Of a DNA stretch of 32,170 nt, positions 23,361 to 31,149 are shown piece after piece. This DNA comes from Halalkalicoccus subterraneus. GTDB lineage: Archaea > Halobacteriota > Halobacteria > Halobacteriales > Halalkalicoccaceae. Position 1 is the stretch's first letter. Every line of letters starts with the position of its first letter. The translations under genes and the position numbers were made by a program. The notes beneath the pieces were generated by a model that was not told the DNA's origin, ran no database searches, and saw only the letters and a program-made list of their open reading frames with translations. The stretch is from NCBI RefSeq assembly GCF_003697815.1, contig NZ_RDQG01000052.1, positions 1 through 32,170 of the forward strand, given 5' to 3'.

Positions 23361-23448
23361 CCAGAGCCCTCCGATTTTCGAAGACAGTCAGAACCGTATC
23401 GTAGGCGCTCGATCAATCTCGTTTTTGAGTGAACCAGTCGTTCCCCGT

Positions 23449-23477
23449 TCGCTTCGCGGCCAGCGGCCGCGAAGCGA
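23449..23477. terminator. Perfect 13-bp stem-loop between convergent IscA-type and dodecin genes
   Basis: TCGCTTCGCGGCC (loop AGC) GGCCGCGAAGCGA is a perfect 13-bp inverted repeat with a 3-nt loop. It could be a bidirectional transcript-end structure for the converging genes. The 212-bp gap holds no gene. Confidence 0.5.
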
Positions 23478-23527
23478 GGACACCGCTGGCAGTACTGTCC
23501 CGTGAAAGCGCGTTCCGAAAACGGGTC

Positions 23528-23728
23528 TCAGTCCTCGACTTCGAAGGCGACCTCCATCGTCGCCTGGTACTCGGGTTCGTCGACGTTCTTGAGTTCGACG
23601 CCGAGCTCCTCGACCTCCGCCCAGTAGACGTTCTCGAGGGTGTTCTGGGCGCGCGCGATCGCGTCGTCGGCGGCGTCGTCGAAGCTCTCGGTGCTCGTCC
23701 CGATCAGCGTGACCTTTTTGAATACCAT
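23528..23728 (-). CDS. Dodecin (flavin-storage protein)
   Basis: A 66-residue protein, [20 protein letters not shown] followed by [26 protein letters not shown], matching dodecins over the full length. The beta-alpha-beta-beta subunit assembles into a hollow dodecamer. Trp36 is the tryptophan that stacks on the bound flavin in the Halobacterium protein. Dodecins bind riboflavin or its breakdown product lumichrome and buffer free flavin in the cytoplasm. A TTAAG box about 30 nt upstream (23756-23761) suggests its own leaderless transcript. Confidence 0.95.
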   Translation of the reverse strand: MVFKKVTLIGTSTESFDDAADDAIARAQNTLENVYWAEVEELGVELKNVDEPEYQATMEVAFEVED

Positions 23729-23755
23729 CGCACCGTCCCCTTCCCCTGCTACCCA

Positions 23756-23761
23756 CTTAAC
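23756..23761 (-). promoter_or_regulatory. TATA-like box of the dodecin gene
   Basis: GTTAAG on the minus strand lies about 30 nt upstream of the dodecin start at 23728. Confidence 0.45.
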
Positions 23762-23805
23762 TCCCGGGCCGGGCGGTATCGCCCGACGGCGCGGAAGCGA
23801 GGCGA

Positions 23806-24648
23806 TCAGAGCCGTGACCGGAACGCTCCGGTGATCCGCGGCGCCGCGCGCGTCGCGAAGTCGCGCCAGCGATCCGCGCCGCGCACGCCGAGCCAGTAGC
23901 TCAGCACCGCGAGCCCGGTTCCGGCGGTCACGTCGGTCAGCCAGTGGATCCCCAGGTACATCGTCGAGAGTACGATGCTGACGGCGACGACGGCCGCGAT
24001 CGCGAGCCAGCGTGGATACGCGTCGCGGGTTCGCCACGCGAAAAGCAGGACCGTCATCGAAAGGGAGGTGTGAAGCGAGGGGAAGACGTTCGTGTTCGTG
24101 TTGACGGCGCTGGTCAACAGGCGCGAGGAGGGATAGACGTTGTACATGAGCTGCTGGGCGACGTCGAGGTTTCGCGGCCCGTAGGCGACGAACAGCAGGT
24201 AACAGACCAGGCCGATCGCGTAGTTCGCAGTGTAGGCGATCGTGATCTCGTGTAGCGGTCGCTGTTCGGAGAGCGCGAGGTACGCGAGCAGTGGGAAGAC
24301 GAGCAGGAAGACGTAGCCGTAGACGTAGATCGCCGAGAAGTATATCGTCAGTTCGGCGGTCTGGAACGTCTGGATCCACGCGACGAAGTCCCCCTCGAGC
24401 CGGTAGATCCGGTCGGTGATCTGGAACCCGAACAGCCACGAGAGCTGCTGGGCGGCTCGACGGGTGAGGCTGTTCACGATCAGGACGGCGATCAACAGCG
24501 CGAGCCCCGGTGCGGCGAGCCCGAGGCGCGGTCGGAGATCGGCGACGAGTTCGCGAAGCTGCTGGCGGCTGATGCAGACGGCCGTCGTGAAGGCGAGCAG
24601 GAGGCTCACGACCGCCACGACGGACAGGAGGACCGTTGGAAGTGCCAT
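23806..24648 (-). CDS. PAP2/Aur1-like membrane phosphatase or phosphotransferase
   Basis: A 280-residue protein with about six hydrophobic segments. The C-terminal half carries the type-2 phosphatidic acid phosphatase motifs: FPSLHTS (PSLH at 190-193) and [13 protein letters not shown] with the nucleophilic His235 and Asp239. The classical KxxxxxxRP motif 1 is not evident; YGPRN near 156-160 stands in its usual place, as in Aur1/IPT1-like members. The likely activity is dephosphorylation or head-group exchange on lipid phosphates at the outer membrane face. It starts 9 nt after the solute-binding lipoprotein, so the two are probably co-transcribed. An AT-rich element inside the upstream gene could give it an extra promoter. 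Confidence 0.85.
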   Translation of the reverse strand: MALPTVLLSVVAVVSLLLAFTTAVCISRQQLRELVADLRPRLGLAAPGLALLIAVLIVNSLTRRAAQQLSWLFGFQITDRIYRLEGDFVAWIQTFQTAELTIYFSAIYVYGYVFLLVFPLLAYLALSEQRPLHEITIAYTANYAIGLVCYLLFVAYGPRNLDVAQQLMYNVYPSSRLLTSAVNTNTNVFPSLHTSLSMTVLLFAWRTRDAYPRWLAIAAVVAVSIVLSTMYLGIHWLTDVTAGTGLAVLSYWLGVRGADRWRDFATRAAPRITGAFRSRL

Positions 24649-24657
24649 TGAAGCGCC

Positions 24658-26424
24658 TCAGCGTACGACCAGTTCTCCGCTCTCGTTATATATATACCCT
24701 GCTTCACGGAACAGCTCGCGGGCCCGCTCCTCCTCGACGGCGCCGGTCCCGCTCACGCCGGCGAAACCGGCCTCGTGTCCGGCCTGCCACTCGCCGCTCG
24801 ATCCGGCGGTGATGGGGCTGAACGCGGGTGTCGCGTATCCCTCGAAGGCGTCGGTCCGGAGGTACTCCCTGTCGAGCAGTCGCGATATCGCCTGTCTGAA
24901 CCGGGGGTTCGAAAGCGGCGCGTTCCGCACGTCGAACCCGACGTGGTAGAACGCGCTCACGTCCTCGAACCCGAGTTCGATCTCGCTCGCCGAGCGCGCG
25001 CGCTCGATCTCGGTCGGCGTCAGCCCGCCCGCGCTCGCATCGAGCTGGCCGGCCTGAATCGCCTCGACGACGTTCGCCTGCGAGGGCGAGCAGGCGAACA
25101 CGAGCCGTTCGTAGGGCGGGCCACCCGCGAAGGCGGACAGCGGGTCGTCCTCGGGCAGGTCGACGAGGAAGTGGTCGTCGTTACGAACGAACTCCAGGCG
25201 TGTGTTGGGCTCGACCGAGTCGAACCGGAGCGGTCCCGACCCTACCGGTTGCATGTTGTCGTGGACGACCGCCTCGGTGACGCCGTCGAAGTCGAAGCCC
25301 GCGATCGACGTGAGGTCGGTGCGTTCCTCCCAGACGTGTCTCGGGAGGACGGGGACCGTAAGCGCGTGGAGTCCGACCTCGGGTGCGGCGTCGATCTCGA
25401 ACTCGATCGTTCGGTCGTCCGTCGCTTCGACTCGCTCGACGAGCGTGCTCTGGGACCGAAAGCAGGGGGCCGGAACCGACGGCTCTTCCTCGGTAGCGGT
25501 GGTATCCCACAACAGGCGGTAGGTGAACGCGACGTCGGCCGCACGCAACGGCTCGCCGTCGTGCCAGGCGAGGTCCTCGCGGAGGGTCACTCGGAGCCGG
25601 TCGTCGTCCCAGGACCACTCGCGTGCCAGCCACGGTTCGACGTCGGTTTCGATCCGGCGGCCGAGGGAATCGTACAACAACCCCACGACGACCCAGCGGT
25701 CGCGGAACTCGACAGCTAAGGGGTTTAGGTTCCGCGTGATCCGTCCGTTGGAGGTGCCTACATGGAGCGTTTCGGCGTCCCGATCCCCGATCGCGTCCGG
25801 GTTTTTCGCCCGGAGACCGAGGTACCCCAGCGGCGATTCGAGGGATCGATGCTCCCACCTGTCGTATCGGTCGGGACGAATCGCCCGTGGCTCTTCGGGG
25901 TAGGCGACGACCGAGAAGGGGGCCTCCGTTCGGAACGTCTCGACCAGCGAGTCGAGAATACGGGTTCGCGTACCGTCGGTCGCGTCGCGCTGGGAGTCGA
26001 GGAGGTCGTCTACGCCCGGAACGTTGACGTACCCGAAGGGGTTCTGCCAGCCGGGTTCCTCGCTGAAACGCGAGTGGAGCAGTTCGTACAACACGTCGGG
26101 GTCGCCGTACCCGGGGTGCTGGCCGACGTAGAGGTCGAACTCGCCGTTGAGGAGGACGTTTCGCCAGAGCCGTTCGGTGGTCACCGGCTGGAGGGAGACG
26201 TCGATTCCGGCGGTACCGAGGTTATCCGCTAGATGGCGGGCGATACGGACGGGAACGCTGTCCTCGTCGGCGGGGACGCTCGCGATCGAGAGCGAGATCT
26301 GATCGGGCGTGTCGCGGTCGACCGAGGCCTGAAAGCGGTTGAGACAGCCGGCGCTTCCGGTGAGTACGCCGGCCGCTCCGGCAAGCACGGTTCGGCGATC
26401 GGTTAGGCTTCCCGGTACACTCAC
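24658..26424 (-). CDS. ABC transporter solute-binding lipoprotein, family 5 (peptide/oligopeptide type)
   Basis: A 588-residue extracytoplasmic binding protein. The N-terminus has a twin-arginine motif (DRRTVLAG, R10-R11) and a lipobox GSAGC with Cys27, so it is a Tat-exported, lipid-anchored lipoprotein. The body carries family-5 SBP features: the [22 protein letters not shown] segment, [19 protein letters not shown], and a C-terminal [15 protein letters not shown]...[10 protein letters not shown] block. Members bind peptides, nickel or other oligomeric solutes for ABC importers. No permease or ATPase gene is adjacent, so the partner is elsewhere or absent. A GTG start at 26424 is used. An N-terminal portion of ~200 residues precedes the classic motifs, and its resemblance to the same fold is unclear. 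Confidence 0.87.
   Translation of the reverse strand: MSVPGSLTDRRTVLAGAAGVLTGSAGCLNRFQASVDRDTPDQISLSIASVPADEDSVPVRIARHLADNLGTAGIDVSLQPVTTERLWRNVLLNGEFDLYVGQHPGYGDPDVLYELLHSRFSEEPGWQNPFGYVNVPGVDDLLDSQRDATDGTRTRILDSLVETFRTEAPFSVVAYPEEPRAIRPDRYDRWEHRSLESPLGYLGLRAKNPDAIGDRDAETLHVGTSNGRITRNLNPLAVEFRDRWVVVGLLYDSLGRRIETDVEPWLAREWSWDDDRLRVTLREDLAWHDGEPLRAADVAFTYRLLWDTTATEEEPSVPAPCFRSQSTLVERVEATDDRTIEFEIDAAPEVGLHALTVPVLPRHVWEERTDLTSIAGFDFDGVTEAVVHDNMQPVGSGPLRFDSVEPNTRLEFVRNDDHFLVDLPEDDPLSAFAGGPPYERLVFACSPSQANVVEAIQAGQLDASAGGLTPTEIERARSASEIELGFEDVSAFYHVGFDVRNAPLSNPRFRQAISRLLDREYLRTDAFEGYATPAFSPITAGSSGEWQAGHEAGFAGVSGTGAVEEERARELFREAGYIYNESGELVVR
24686..24696 (-). promoter_or_regulatory. AT-only run at the end of the SBP gene, possible internal promoter
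   Basis: TATATATATAA on the minus strand encodes Tyr-Ile-Tyr-Asn (with a rare ATA codon) near the SBP C-terminus. It lies ~42 nt upstream of the PAP2 start. In this GC-rich context it is a strong TATA-box candidate for a short-leader PAP2 transcript. Confidence 0.4.
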
Positions 26425-26470
26425 AATACGGCCAGTACGACACTCGGACCTATCAACGTTCCGTCGTGCC

Positions 26471-26782
26471 TCAGGCGGTCATCGAAGGGGCGTGAACGAC
26501 GTCATAGTCGTCCGAATCGTCGACGGAGATCACCGCCCACTCGTAATCGGGCTTGAGGTCCGAGAGCCGCCGGACGAGCGCTTCGGCGCTCTCCCGATAG
26601 GTGACGAAACAGCGAAGCGATCCCGAATTCGGGATCGTCTCCTCGGCTGCAGTCGCGGTTACGTGTACGACCTTCCACTCGCGTTCGGCGCGGAACTCGG
26701 TGCCGTCTCCCGAGAGGGTGTAACCGAGTTCGTTGAAGATCGACCGGGCCTGCTCGATGGGTGGTATGCTAACAGGTCCCAT
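26471..26782 (-). CDS. Small conserved haloarchaeal protein, unknown function
   Basis: A 103-residue soluble protein, MGPVSIPPIEQARSIFNELG then YTLSGDGTEFRAEREWKVVHVTA, with an acidic C-terminal half (LKPDYEWAVISVDDSDDYDVVHAP). The alternating strands and helices suggest a small alpha+beta fold. It looks like a haloarchaea-restricted DUF, but I cannot name the family with confidence. A CTTTATG element at 26806-26812 supports the start at 26782. It is followed by the SBP gene (46 nt downstream), which has its own weak promoter. Confidence 0.72.
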   Translation of the reverse strand: MGPVSIPPIEQARSIFNELGYTLSGDGTEFRAEREWKVVHVTATAAEETIPNSGSLRCFVTYRESAEALVRRLSDLKPDYEWAVISVDDSDDYDVVHAPSMTA

Positions 26783-26805
26783 TCAGTAATCACTATGCCG
26801 ACCAC

Positions 26806-26812
26806 ACACATA
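26806..26812 (-). promoter_or_regulatory. TATA-like box of the 103-residue protein gene
   Basis: CTTTATG on the minus strand is centred 27 nt upstream of the start at 26782. Confidence 0.45.
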
Positions 26813-26823
26813 AAGCTTCACCC

Positions 26824-27060
26824 TCATTCGTGGGCCGCGTCCCACTCGGTGGGCTTTCGCTGGTTGGGACAGTCGTTACAGACGATCCGTCCCATGGTAT
26901 CCATCGCGGTGTTCGAACTCTCACAGTTCCCGCAGAGATAGCCCCAGCGGTGCTCCCGGTCCGGCGTTCGGTAGAGGACGTAAAACGGACCGTCCGAACC
27001 CCGTTCGGCCTCGTCGCGCGCGACGTAAACCGGTCCGTCGCCCGTCGCCAGTCGTTCCAT
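26824..27060 (-). CDS. Small zinc-ribbon protein (DUF5816-like)
   Basis: A 78-residue protein with two Cys-x2-Cys knuckles, CGNC at 43-46 and CNDC at 61-64, separated by SSNTAMDTMGRIV. This is a classic single zinc ribbon. The head, GPVYVARDEAERGSDGPFYVLY, and the tail, RKPTEWDAAHE, are of the kind conserved among haloarchaeal DUF5816 proteins; that family name is from memory. Such proteins probably bind nucleic acid or another protein; no function is known. It precedes the 103-residue protein gene by 41 nt on the same strand. Confidence 0.78.
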   Translation of the reverse strand: MERLATGDGPVYVARDEAERGSDGPFYVLYRTPDREHRWGYLCGNCESSNTAMDTMGRIVCNDCPNQRKPTEWDAAHE

Positions 27061-27158
27061 GCCCCTGATCAGTCCGCGACCGGTATGAGGGTTACCCTAA
27101 ACGGACTCTCCGCGGGCTACGGTCGCCACCGGACGCAATCAGCTGCCCGAAACCAGCG

Positions 27159-27194
27159 AACAGATGGAGTATTCTTCCCGTCACGTCATCTGTT
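27159..27194. promoter_or_regulatory. Spaced inverted repeat upstream of the deacetylase gene
   Basis: AACAGATG (27159-27166) and CATCTGTT (27187-27194) form 8-bp arms 20 nt apart, 44-79 nt upstream of the deacetylase ATG and just ahead of a TATA-like TAATGATAGG (27207-27216). This could be a regulator-binding site. The surrounding gap (27061-27237) is noticeably AT-rich and holds no gene. Confidence 0.35.
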
Positions 27195-27237
27195 TAATGG
27201 GTTCACAATAATGATAGGTAACGCACATATCCGAGGT

Positions 27238-28296
27238 ATGACTGAACCATCCCGCCGTGCGTTTCTCGCGACCGGCGCCGTCATCGCGACCGGTTTCGCG
27301 GGCTGTCTCGGGAGTTCCGATCAGGAAGACGACCCACCCGAAAACGACACCGAGACGGACACCGACGAGAACGAGACGCCCCCGAACGAGGAGTTGGAGG
27401 TACGGGAACCTCTCGAACCGCCGGAGGGCGGTGCGGTCGTTTTCGTCTACGACGACGGCCCCATGGAGGATTACACGCAGGCGCTGCCCGCCCATCAGGC
27501 GTTCGATGCGCCCGCGACAGTAGGGATCGTCAGCTCATGGGTCGGCCGCGATGATTACCAGAACAACGGCTGTATGGACGTCACCCATCTCGAGGAGCTC
27601 GTCGATGCCGGCTGGGAGATCGCCTCCCACACGATCGAACACACCCCGGTTGGCACGCTCGCGCTCGTCGAGGACGCGGAACCGAGCGATGAACGGGTAT
27701 ATCCCAAGGAGATCCGCCATGGGTATAACCGCGGCAAGACCGTCGAACTGACAGACGGCACGCAGTCGATTCGCCGGGTCGTCACCGATTACGGCAGCGA
27801 CGGGGTCGGTAGATATATCGAACTCGACGAGCCGCTCGGGGAGGCGTGTGCGGCCGGCGACACCGTCGTACGGTACCCCGAAGAGGCCATCGAGGAGATG
27901 TTCAGGGGGTCAAAGCGCGAGCTCGAGGCCATGGGATTCGAGATCAGTACCTTCCTCGCGCCGTACGACAACTTCGACGACTACTCGCGGGAGTTCGCTC
28001 CGGAGTACTACGATGGGATCGCGAACGCCGACCACGGTTCGCGGATCAACGACCGCGAGGAGTTCGATCCCTTCCGGACGAAACGGGACTACTTCATCGA
28101 GTTCACTGACTCCGACAGCGTGAAAGCCGACCTCGACGAGATCGCCGACAGGGGCGCACTCGGCATACTCGGCGCCCACACGTTCAAAGAGGAGGTCTCC
28201 GAAGAGCGGATCGGCGAAACCCTTGGCTGGATCGACGAACGTGGTATCGAGGTGCTGACGCTCCGTGAGGCGATCGAACTGTACGCGAACGCGTGA
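27238..28296 (+). CDS. Polysaccharide deacetylase-like Tat lipoprotein
   Basis: A 352-residue exported protein. The N-terminus has a Tat motif (SRRAFLAT) and lipobox GFAGC with Cys23, then a Thr/Asp/Glu-rich, probably exposed spacer at ~27-55. The NodB homology domain shows VFVYDDGP (metal Asp73 region) and ASHTIEH with His131 and His135. Motif 3 is represented by TFLAPYDNF near 239-245, and the C-terminal LGILGAHTF and VLTLREAIEL segments follow. About 75 residues between motifs 2 and 3 (~140-215) form an insertion not found in minimal NodB domains. The likely activity is metal-dependent removal of N- or O-acetyl groups from a cell-surface or environmental glycan; the substrate is unknown. 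Confidence 0.85.
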   Translation: MTEPSRRAFLATGAVIATGFAGCLGSSDQEDDPPENDTETDTDENETPPNEELEVREPLEPPEGGAVVFVYDDGPMEDYTQALPAHQAFDAPATVGIVSSWVGRDDYQNNGCMDVTHLEELVDAGWEIASHTIEHTPVGTLALVEDAEPSDERVYPKEIRHGYNRGKTVELTDGTQSIRRVVTDYGSDGVGRYIELDEPLGEACAAGDTVVRYPEEAIEEMFRGSKRELEAMGFEISTFLAPYDNFDDYSREFAPEYYDGIANADHGSRINDREEFDPFRTKRDYFIEFTDSDSVKADLDEIADRGALGILGAHTFKEEVSEERIGETLGWIDERGIEVLTLREAIELYANA

Positions 28297-28341
28297 TCGG
28301 GACCGGAGCGATTATCTTCGGCCTCGCGGTACGGCCGGTGG

Positions 28342-29703
28342 ATGGGTCCCCGAATCCTGCAGTACTCCGACGTCGAGAACGCCTACGACGAGCCGGACCG
28401 GATCGGCCGTCTCGCCGGCTTGATCGGGCAACTGCGCGACGAGCGAACGATCGTCGTCGGGACCGGTGACGACACTGCACCGGGGGTGCTCTCGCTGGTC
28501 ACTGGCGGCCGACAGGCCCTGGATTTCTTCGACCGAATCGAACCGGACCTCGAAACGTTCGGCAACCACGACTTCGATCACGGGTACGCGGCGACGCGCG
28601 ACGTGGTCCGGCGATCGCCCCAGACATGGGTGAGCGCGAACGTCTTTCACGAGGGCGAGCGCTTCGGAAACGCGGCGGGCGTCGTTCCGACGGCGGTCGT
28701 CGAACGTGCAGGGGTTCGCGTCGGATTTTTCGGTGTGCTCGACCCGGCGACCCCTTCGATCAACCCGAAGGCGAGCGATCTGGTCCTCGAGGACCCGATC
28801 GAGGTCGCCGAACGGGCGGTCACCGCACTCCACAGCGAGGGCGTCGACCACGTGGTCGCGCTCTCACATCTCGGGGCCGGCGACGACACGCTGGCCCGCG
28901 CGGTCGACGTCGACGCGGTGTTGGGCGGGCACGTCCACGCCGAACGCCTCGACCGGGTCGACGGGACCCTCTGTACGCGCCCCGGCGCGAACGGAACGGC
29001 ACTGATCGAGGTCGACCTCGGCGAGGAAGTGCGGGGAACGCGCCACCGTACCGAGACGGGGCCGCGCGACGAGGCGGTCGCGGCGACGCTTCGCGAGCGG
29101 ATGCGTCGGGCGGGGCTCGACGAAGTGGTCGGCGTGGTCGACGAACCGATCGAGCGTACGGAGGAGGTCACTGTCAGTGGGGAGTGTCGGATCGGCAACT
29201 GGGTCGCCGACGCCTACCGCTGGGCCGCAGACACCGACGTCGCGCTTCACAACGCCGGCGGGATCCGCTCGGGGCCGCCCTTGGCGGGTGAGGTGACGCT
29301 GGCCGACTGCATCGGCGTCGTCCCGTTCGACGGCCCCCTGACGGTCGGGTCGGTGACCGGCGCGGAGTTGAAGACGCTGCTCTCGCAGGCGATCGACGCC
29401 GACGTGGGGTTCGGCGAGCCCGACTGGTGGCACGCCCACGTCAGCGGTCTGCGTGTCGCCCTCGACGGCAGCCGGGTCGAATCGGTGCGAGTCGATGGTG
29501 CTCCAGTCGACCCCGACGCGGAGTACTCGATCGCGGCGAGCCGATACCTCTTCGAGACCGACCACGAGTTCCCCGCGCTGACGACGGCCCACAGGCGAGG
29601 GACGATCGACGTCCAGTACGAGGTGCTTGCGGAGTACGCCCGTCGGGTCGGTATCGGTCCCACACTAGACGGACGCCTCCAGCGATCAAAAGGGAAAACT
29701 TGA
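28342..29703 (+). CDS. 5'-nucleotidase / UshA-like metallophosphoesterase (cytoplasmic)
   Basis: A 453-residue, two-domain enzyme. The N-terminal metallophosphoesterase domain has GTGDDTAPGVLSL (42-51), TFGNHDFDHG (73-82), LSHLG (175-178) and GGHVH (195-199). The C-terminal domain has the nucleotidase blocks GECRIGNWVADAYRW, ALHNAGGIRSG, VVPFDGPLTVGSVTGAEL and YSIAASRYL. The first metal motif reads YSDVEN where UshA has DxH, so one ligand is Glu12 or is supplied differently. It has no signal peptide, unlike secreted UshA. The likely activity is hydrolysis of nucleoside monophosphates or related phosphoesters. A GATTATCTT element about 26 nt upstream supports the ATG at 28342. Confidence 0.88.
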   Translation: MGPRILQYSDVENAYDEPDRIGRLAGLIGQLRDERTIVVGTGDDTAPGVLSLVTGGRQALDFFDRIEPDLETFGNHDFDHGYAATRDVVRRSPQTWVSANVFHEGERFGNAAGVVPTAVVERAGVRVGFFGVLDPATPSINPKASDLVLEDPIEVAERAVTALHSEGVDHVVALSHLGAGDDTLARAVDVDAVLGGHVHAERLDRVDGTLCTRPGANGTALIEVDLGEEVRGTRHRTETGPRDEAVAATLRERMRRAGLDEVVGVVDEPIERTEEVTVSGECRIGNWVADAYRWAADTDVALHNAGGIRSGPPLAGEVTLADCIGVVPFDGPLTVGSVTGAELKTLLSQAIDADVGFGEPDWWHAHVSGLRVALDGSRVESVRVDGAPVDPDAEYSIAASRYLFETDHEFPALTTAHRRGTIDVQYEVLAEYARRVGIGPTLDGRLQRSKGKT

Positions 29704-29729
29704 CACCGACTCGACGGTGATTCACTCGT

Positions 29730-30131
29730 GTGACTCGCGTCATCGTTCCCGTTCGGTACCCGCTTACGACCCGTTCGAAGCGCACCTTCGAGCGGGCGAT
29801 GCGGGTCGCCGAGGACGACGACGCGGACCTGACCGTCCTGCACGTCAACCTCTATCAGAACGGCCACCCGATCACGCGCACGGACCTCAAACGCGTCGTC
29901 GAATCGGAGTTCGGACGGCTCCCGAACGTGCGGTACGTCGTCCGGTCGGGGTTCCTCGTCGAGGAGACGATCCTCGACGAGATCGCCGCCGAGGACGCCG
30001 ATATCGTCGTCATCGGGCACCGACAGGCCTCGCGTTGGAAGCGCCTGATCGGGCGTCTCACACGCGATCCCGACATCGAGACGTTTCTGAAAAACCGCCT
30101 CGACTGCACCGTGATCACGGTCGGCGACTGA
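29730..30131 (+). CDS. UspA-like small stress protein
   Basis: A 133-residue Usp-fold protein with a GTG start. It reads TRVIVPVRYPLTTRSKRTFERAMRVAEDDDADLTVLHVN, then AEDADIVVIGHRQASRWKRLIGRLTRDPDIETFLKNRLDCTVITV. The strand-helix order and the VIGHR segment match the family. The glycine-rich ATP loop (G2xG9xGS) is absent, so it is probably a non-nucleotide-binding USP. It sits 26 nt after the nucleotidase on the same strand. Its 3' end overlaps the convergent MscS gene by 17 nt. Confidence 0.8.
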   Translation: MTRVIVPVRYPLTTRSKRTFERAMRVAEDDDADLTVLHVNLYQNGHPITRTDLKRVVESEFGRLPNVRYVVRSGFLVEETILDEIAAEDADIVVIGHRQASRWKRLIGRLTRDPDIETFLKNRLDCTVITVGD

Positions 30132-31062
30132 CGTCCGGGTCGGTATCGTCCGTTCTGTTGACTGCCACGTCCATCTCGCCGCTGGTCTCGTCGAAGACGA
30201 CGTGCGTGTGCGGATACGGGATCTCGACGTCCGCGTCCTTTAGTTCCTCCCAGATGCGCTCTTGGATCTCCGATTGGACCTTCCCGGTGTAGTACGGCGT
30301 GCGAACCCAGTAGCGGAGACTGACCGCGACGCCGTGGTCTCCGTACTCGCGGATCTGGCAGGTCGGGCGGGCGGGGTAGCGCGCGTTGCCCACGCGGATG
30401 GTCGGCCCGCCGGCGATGACGCCGTCGGTCTGCCGGGCGGCCCGAACCGCGAGCCGGCGGGCCTCCGCGAGGTCGCCCTCGTAGGTGACGCTCATATCGA
30501 TCGTCATCCGGGTCCGTTCGTCCTCGGCGGTGTAGTTGATCACGTCCCGCTCCCTGATGGTGTTGTTCGGGATCACCAGCACGGAGTTGTCCTCGGTAAG
30601 GAGTTTCGTGTAGCGAAGCGTGATGTCCTCGATGAACCCCCGCTGTTGGGCGTCGACGATCTCGACCATGTCGCCGATCTCGTAGGGCTGGTCGGCCAGC
30701 ACGAACAGCCCGCCGACGTAGTTACCGATGACGGGCGCGAGGATCACACCGATCACCGCCGAGAGGACGGTCACCGAGAGGAGGATATCGCTGAGGCCGA
30801 TCCCCAACGGGAGGACGCCGGCGGCCACGACGGCCGAAAACAGGATGATTCCGAGCTTGATCGTCCGGAGGACGGTCCGCGAGAGGCTCTCGCGCTCGAA
30901 GCGCTGGGCGACCGGCCGGCCGAGCAGCCGGACGGCGATCCCCGAGACGTACCAGCCGATGGCGAGGATCGACCCCGCGATCAGGAGCTGTCCAGTCAGT
31001 GAGGTAACGAGCCACTGGAAGAACCCCTCGACGGTCTCGGCGATCGTCGGCCCGATCTCCAT
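30115..31062 (-). CDS. Small-conductance mechanosensitive channel family protein (MscS)
   Basis: A 315-residue channel of the MscS type. Hydrophobic segments lie at ~20-45 and ~65-110, the last being the pore-lining helix region (LLSVTVLSAVIGVILAPVIGNYVGGLFVLAD). The beta domain follows with QPYEIGDMVEI, GFIEDITLRYTKLLTEDNSVLVIPNNTI and the C-terminal VSLRYWVRTPYY region. The N-terminal Met at 31062 is supported by CCTTT about 26 nt upstream on the minus strand; the frame stays open further upstream only as antisense to the PAC2 gene. Such channels release solutes on hypo-osmotic shock, which matters in a halophile. Its last 17 nt overlap the convergent UspA gene. Confidence 0.93.
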   Translation of the reverse strand: MEIGPTIAETVEGFFQWLVTSLTGQLLIAGSILAIGWYVSGIAVRLLGRPVAQRFERESLSRTVLRTIKLGIILFSAVVAAGVLPLGIGLSDILLSVTVLSAVIGVILAPVIGNYVGGLFVLADQPYEIGDMVEIVDAQQRGFIEDITLRYTKLLTEDNSVLVIPNNTIRERDVINYTAEDERTRMTIDMSVTYEGDLAEARRLAVRAARQTDGVIAGGPTIRVGNARYPARPTCQIREYGDHGVAVSLRYWVRTPYYTGKVQSEIQERIWEELKDADVEIPYPHTHVVFDETSGEMDVAVNRTDDTDPDVSRRP

Positions 31063-31118
31063 CGTCGGTAGTTCGTCGGGGCCGCGCCAAAGGGTTGTCG
31101 TCTGACGAACGCCACCAA

Positions 31119-31128
31119 CGGCTAAGGG
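31119..31128 (+). promoter_or_regulatory. TATA-like box of the PAC2 gene
   Basis: ACGGCTAAGG lies about 27 nt upstream of the ATG at 31150, in the 87-bp gap shared with the divergent MscS gene. Confidence 0.4.
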
Positions 31129-31149
31129 TACGACCGTCGTAGTTCGCCC

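Noticed and set aside
23729-24439. An N-terminal extension of the dodecin frame to 303 codons
   Set aside because: It lies out of frame over the PAP2 gene and is Arg-rich with no domain. Dodecin is complete at 66 residues.
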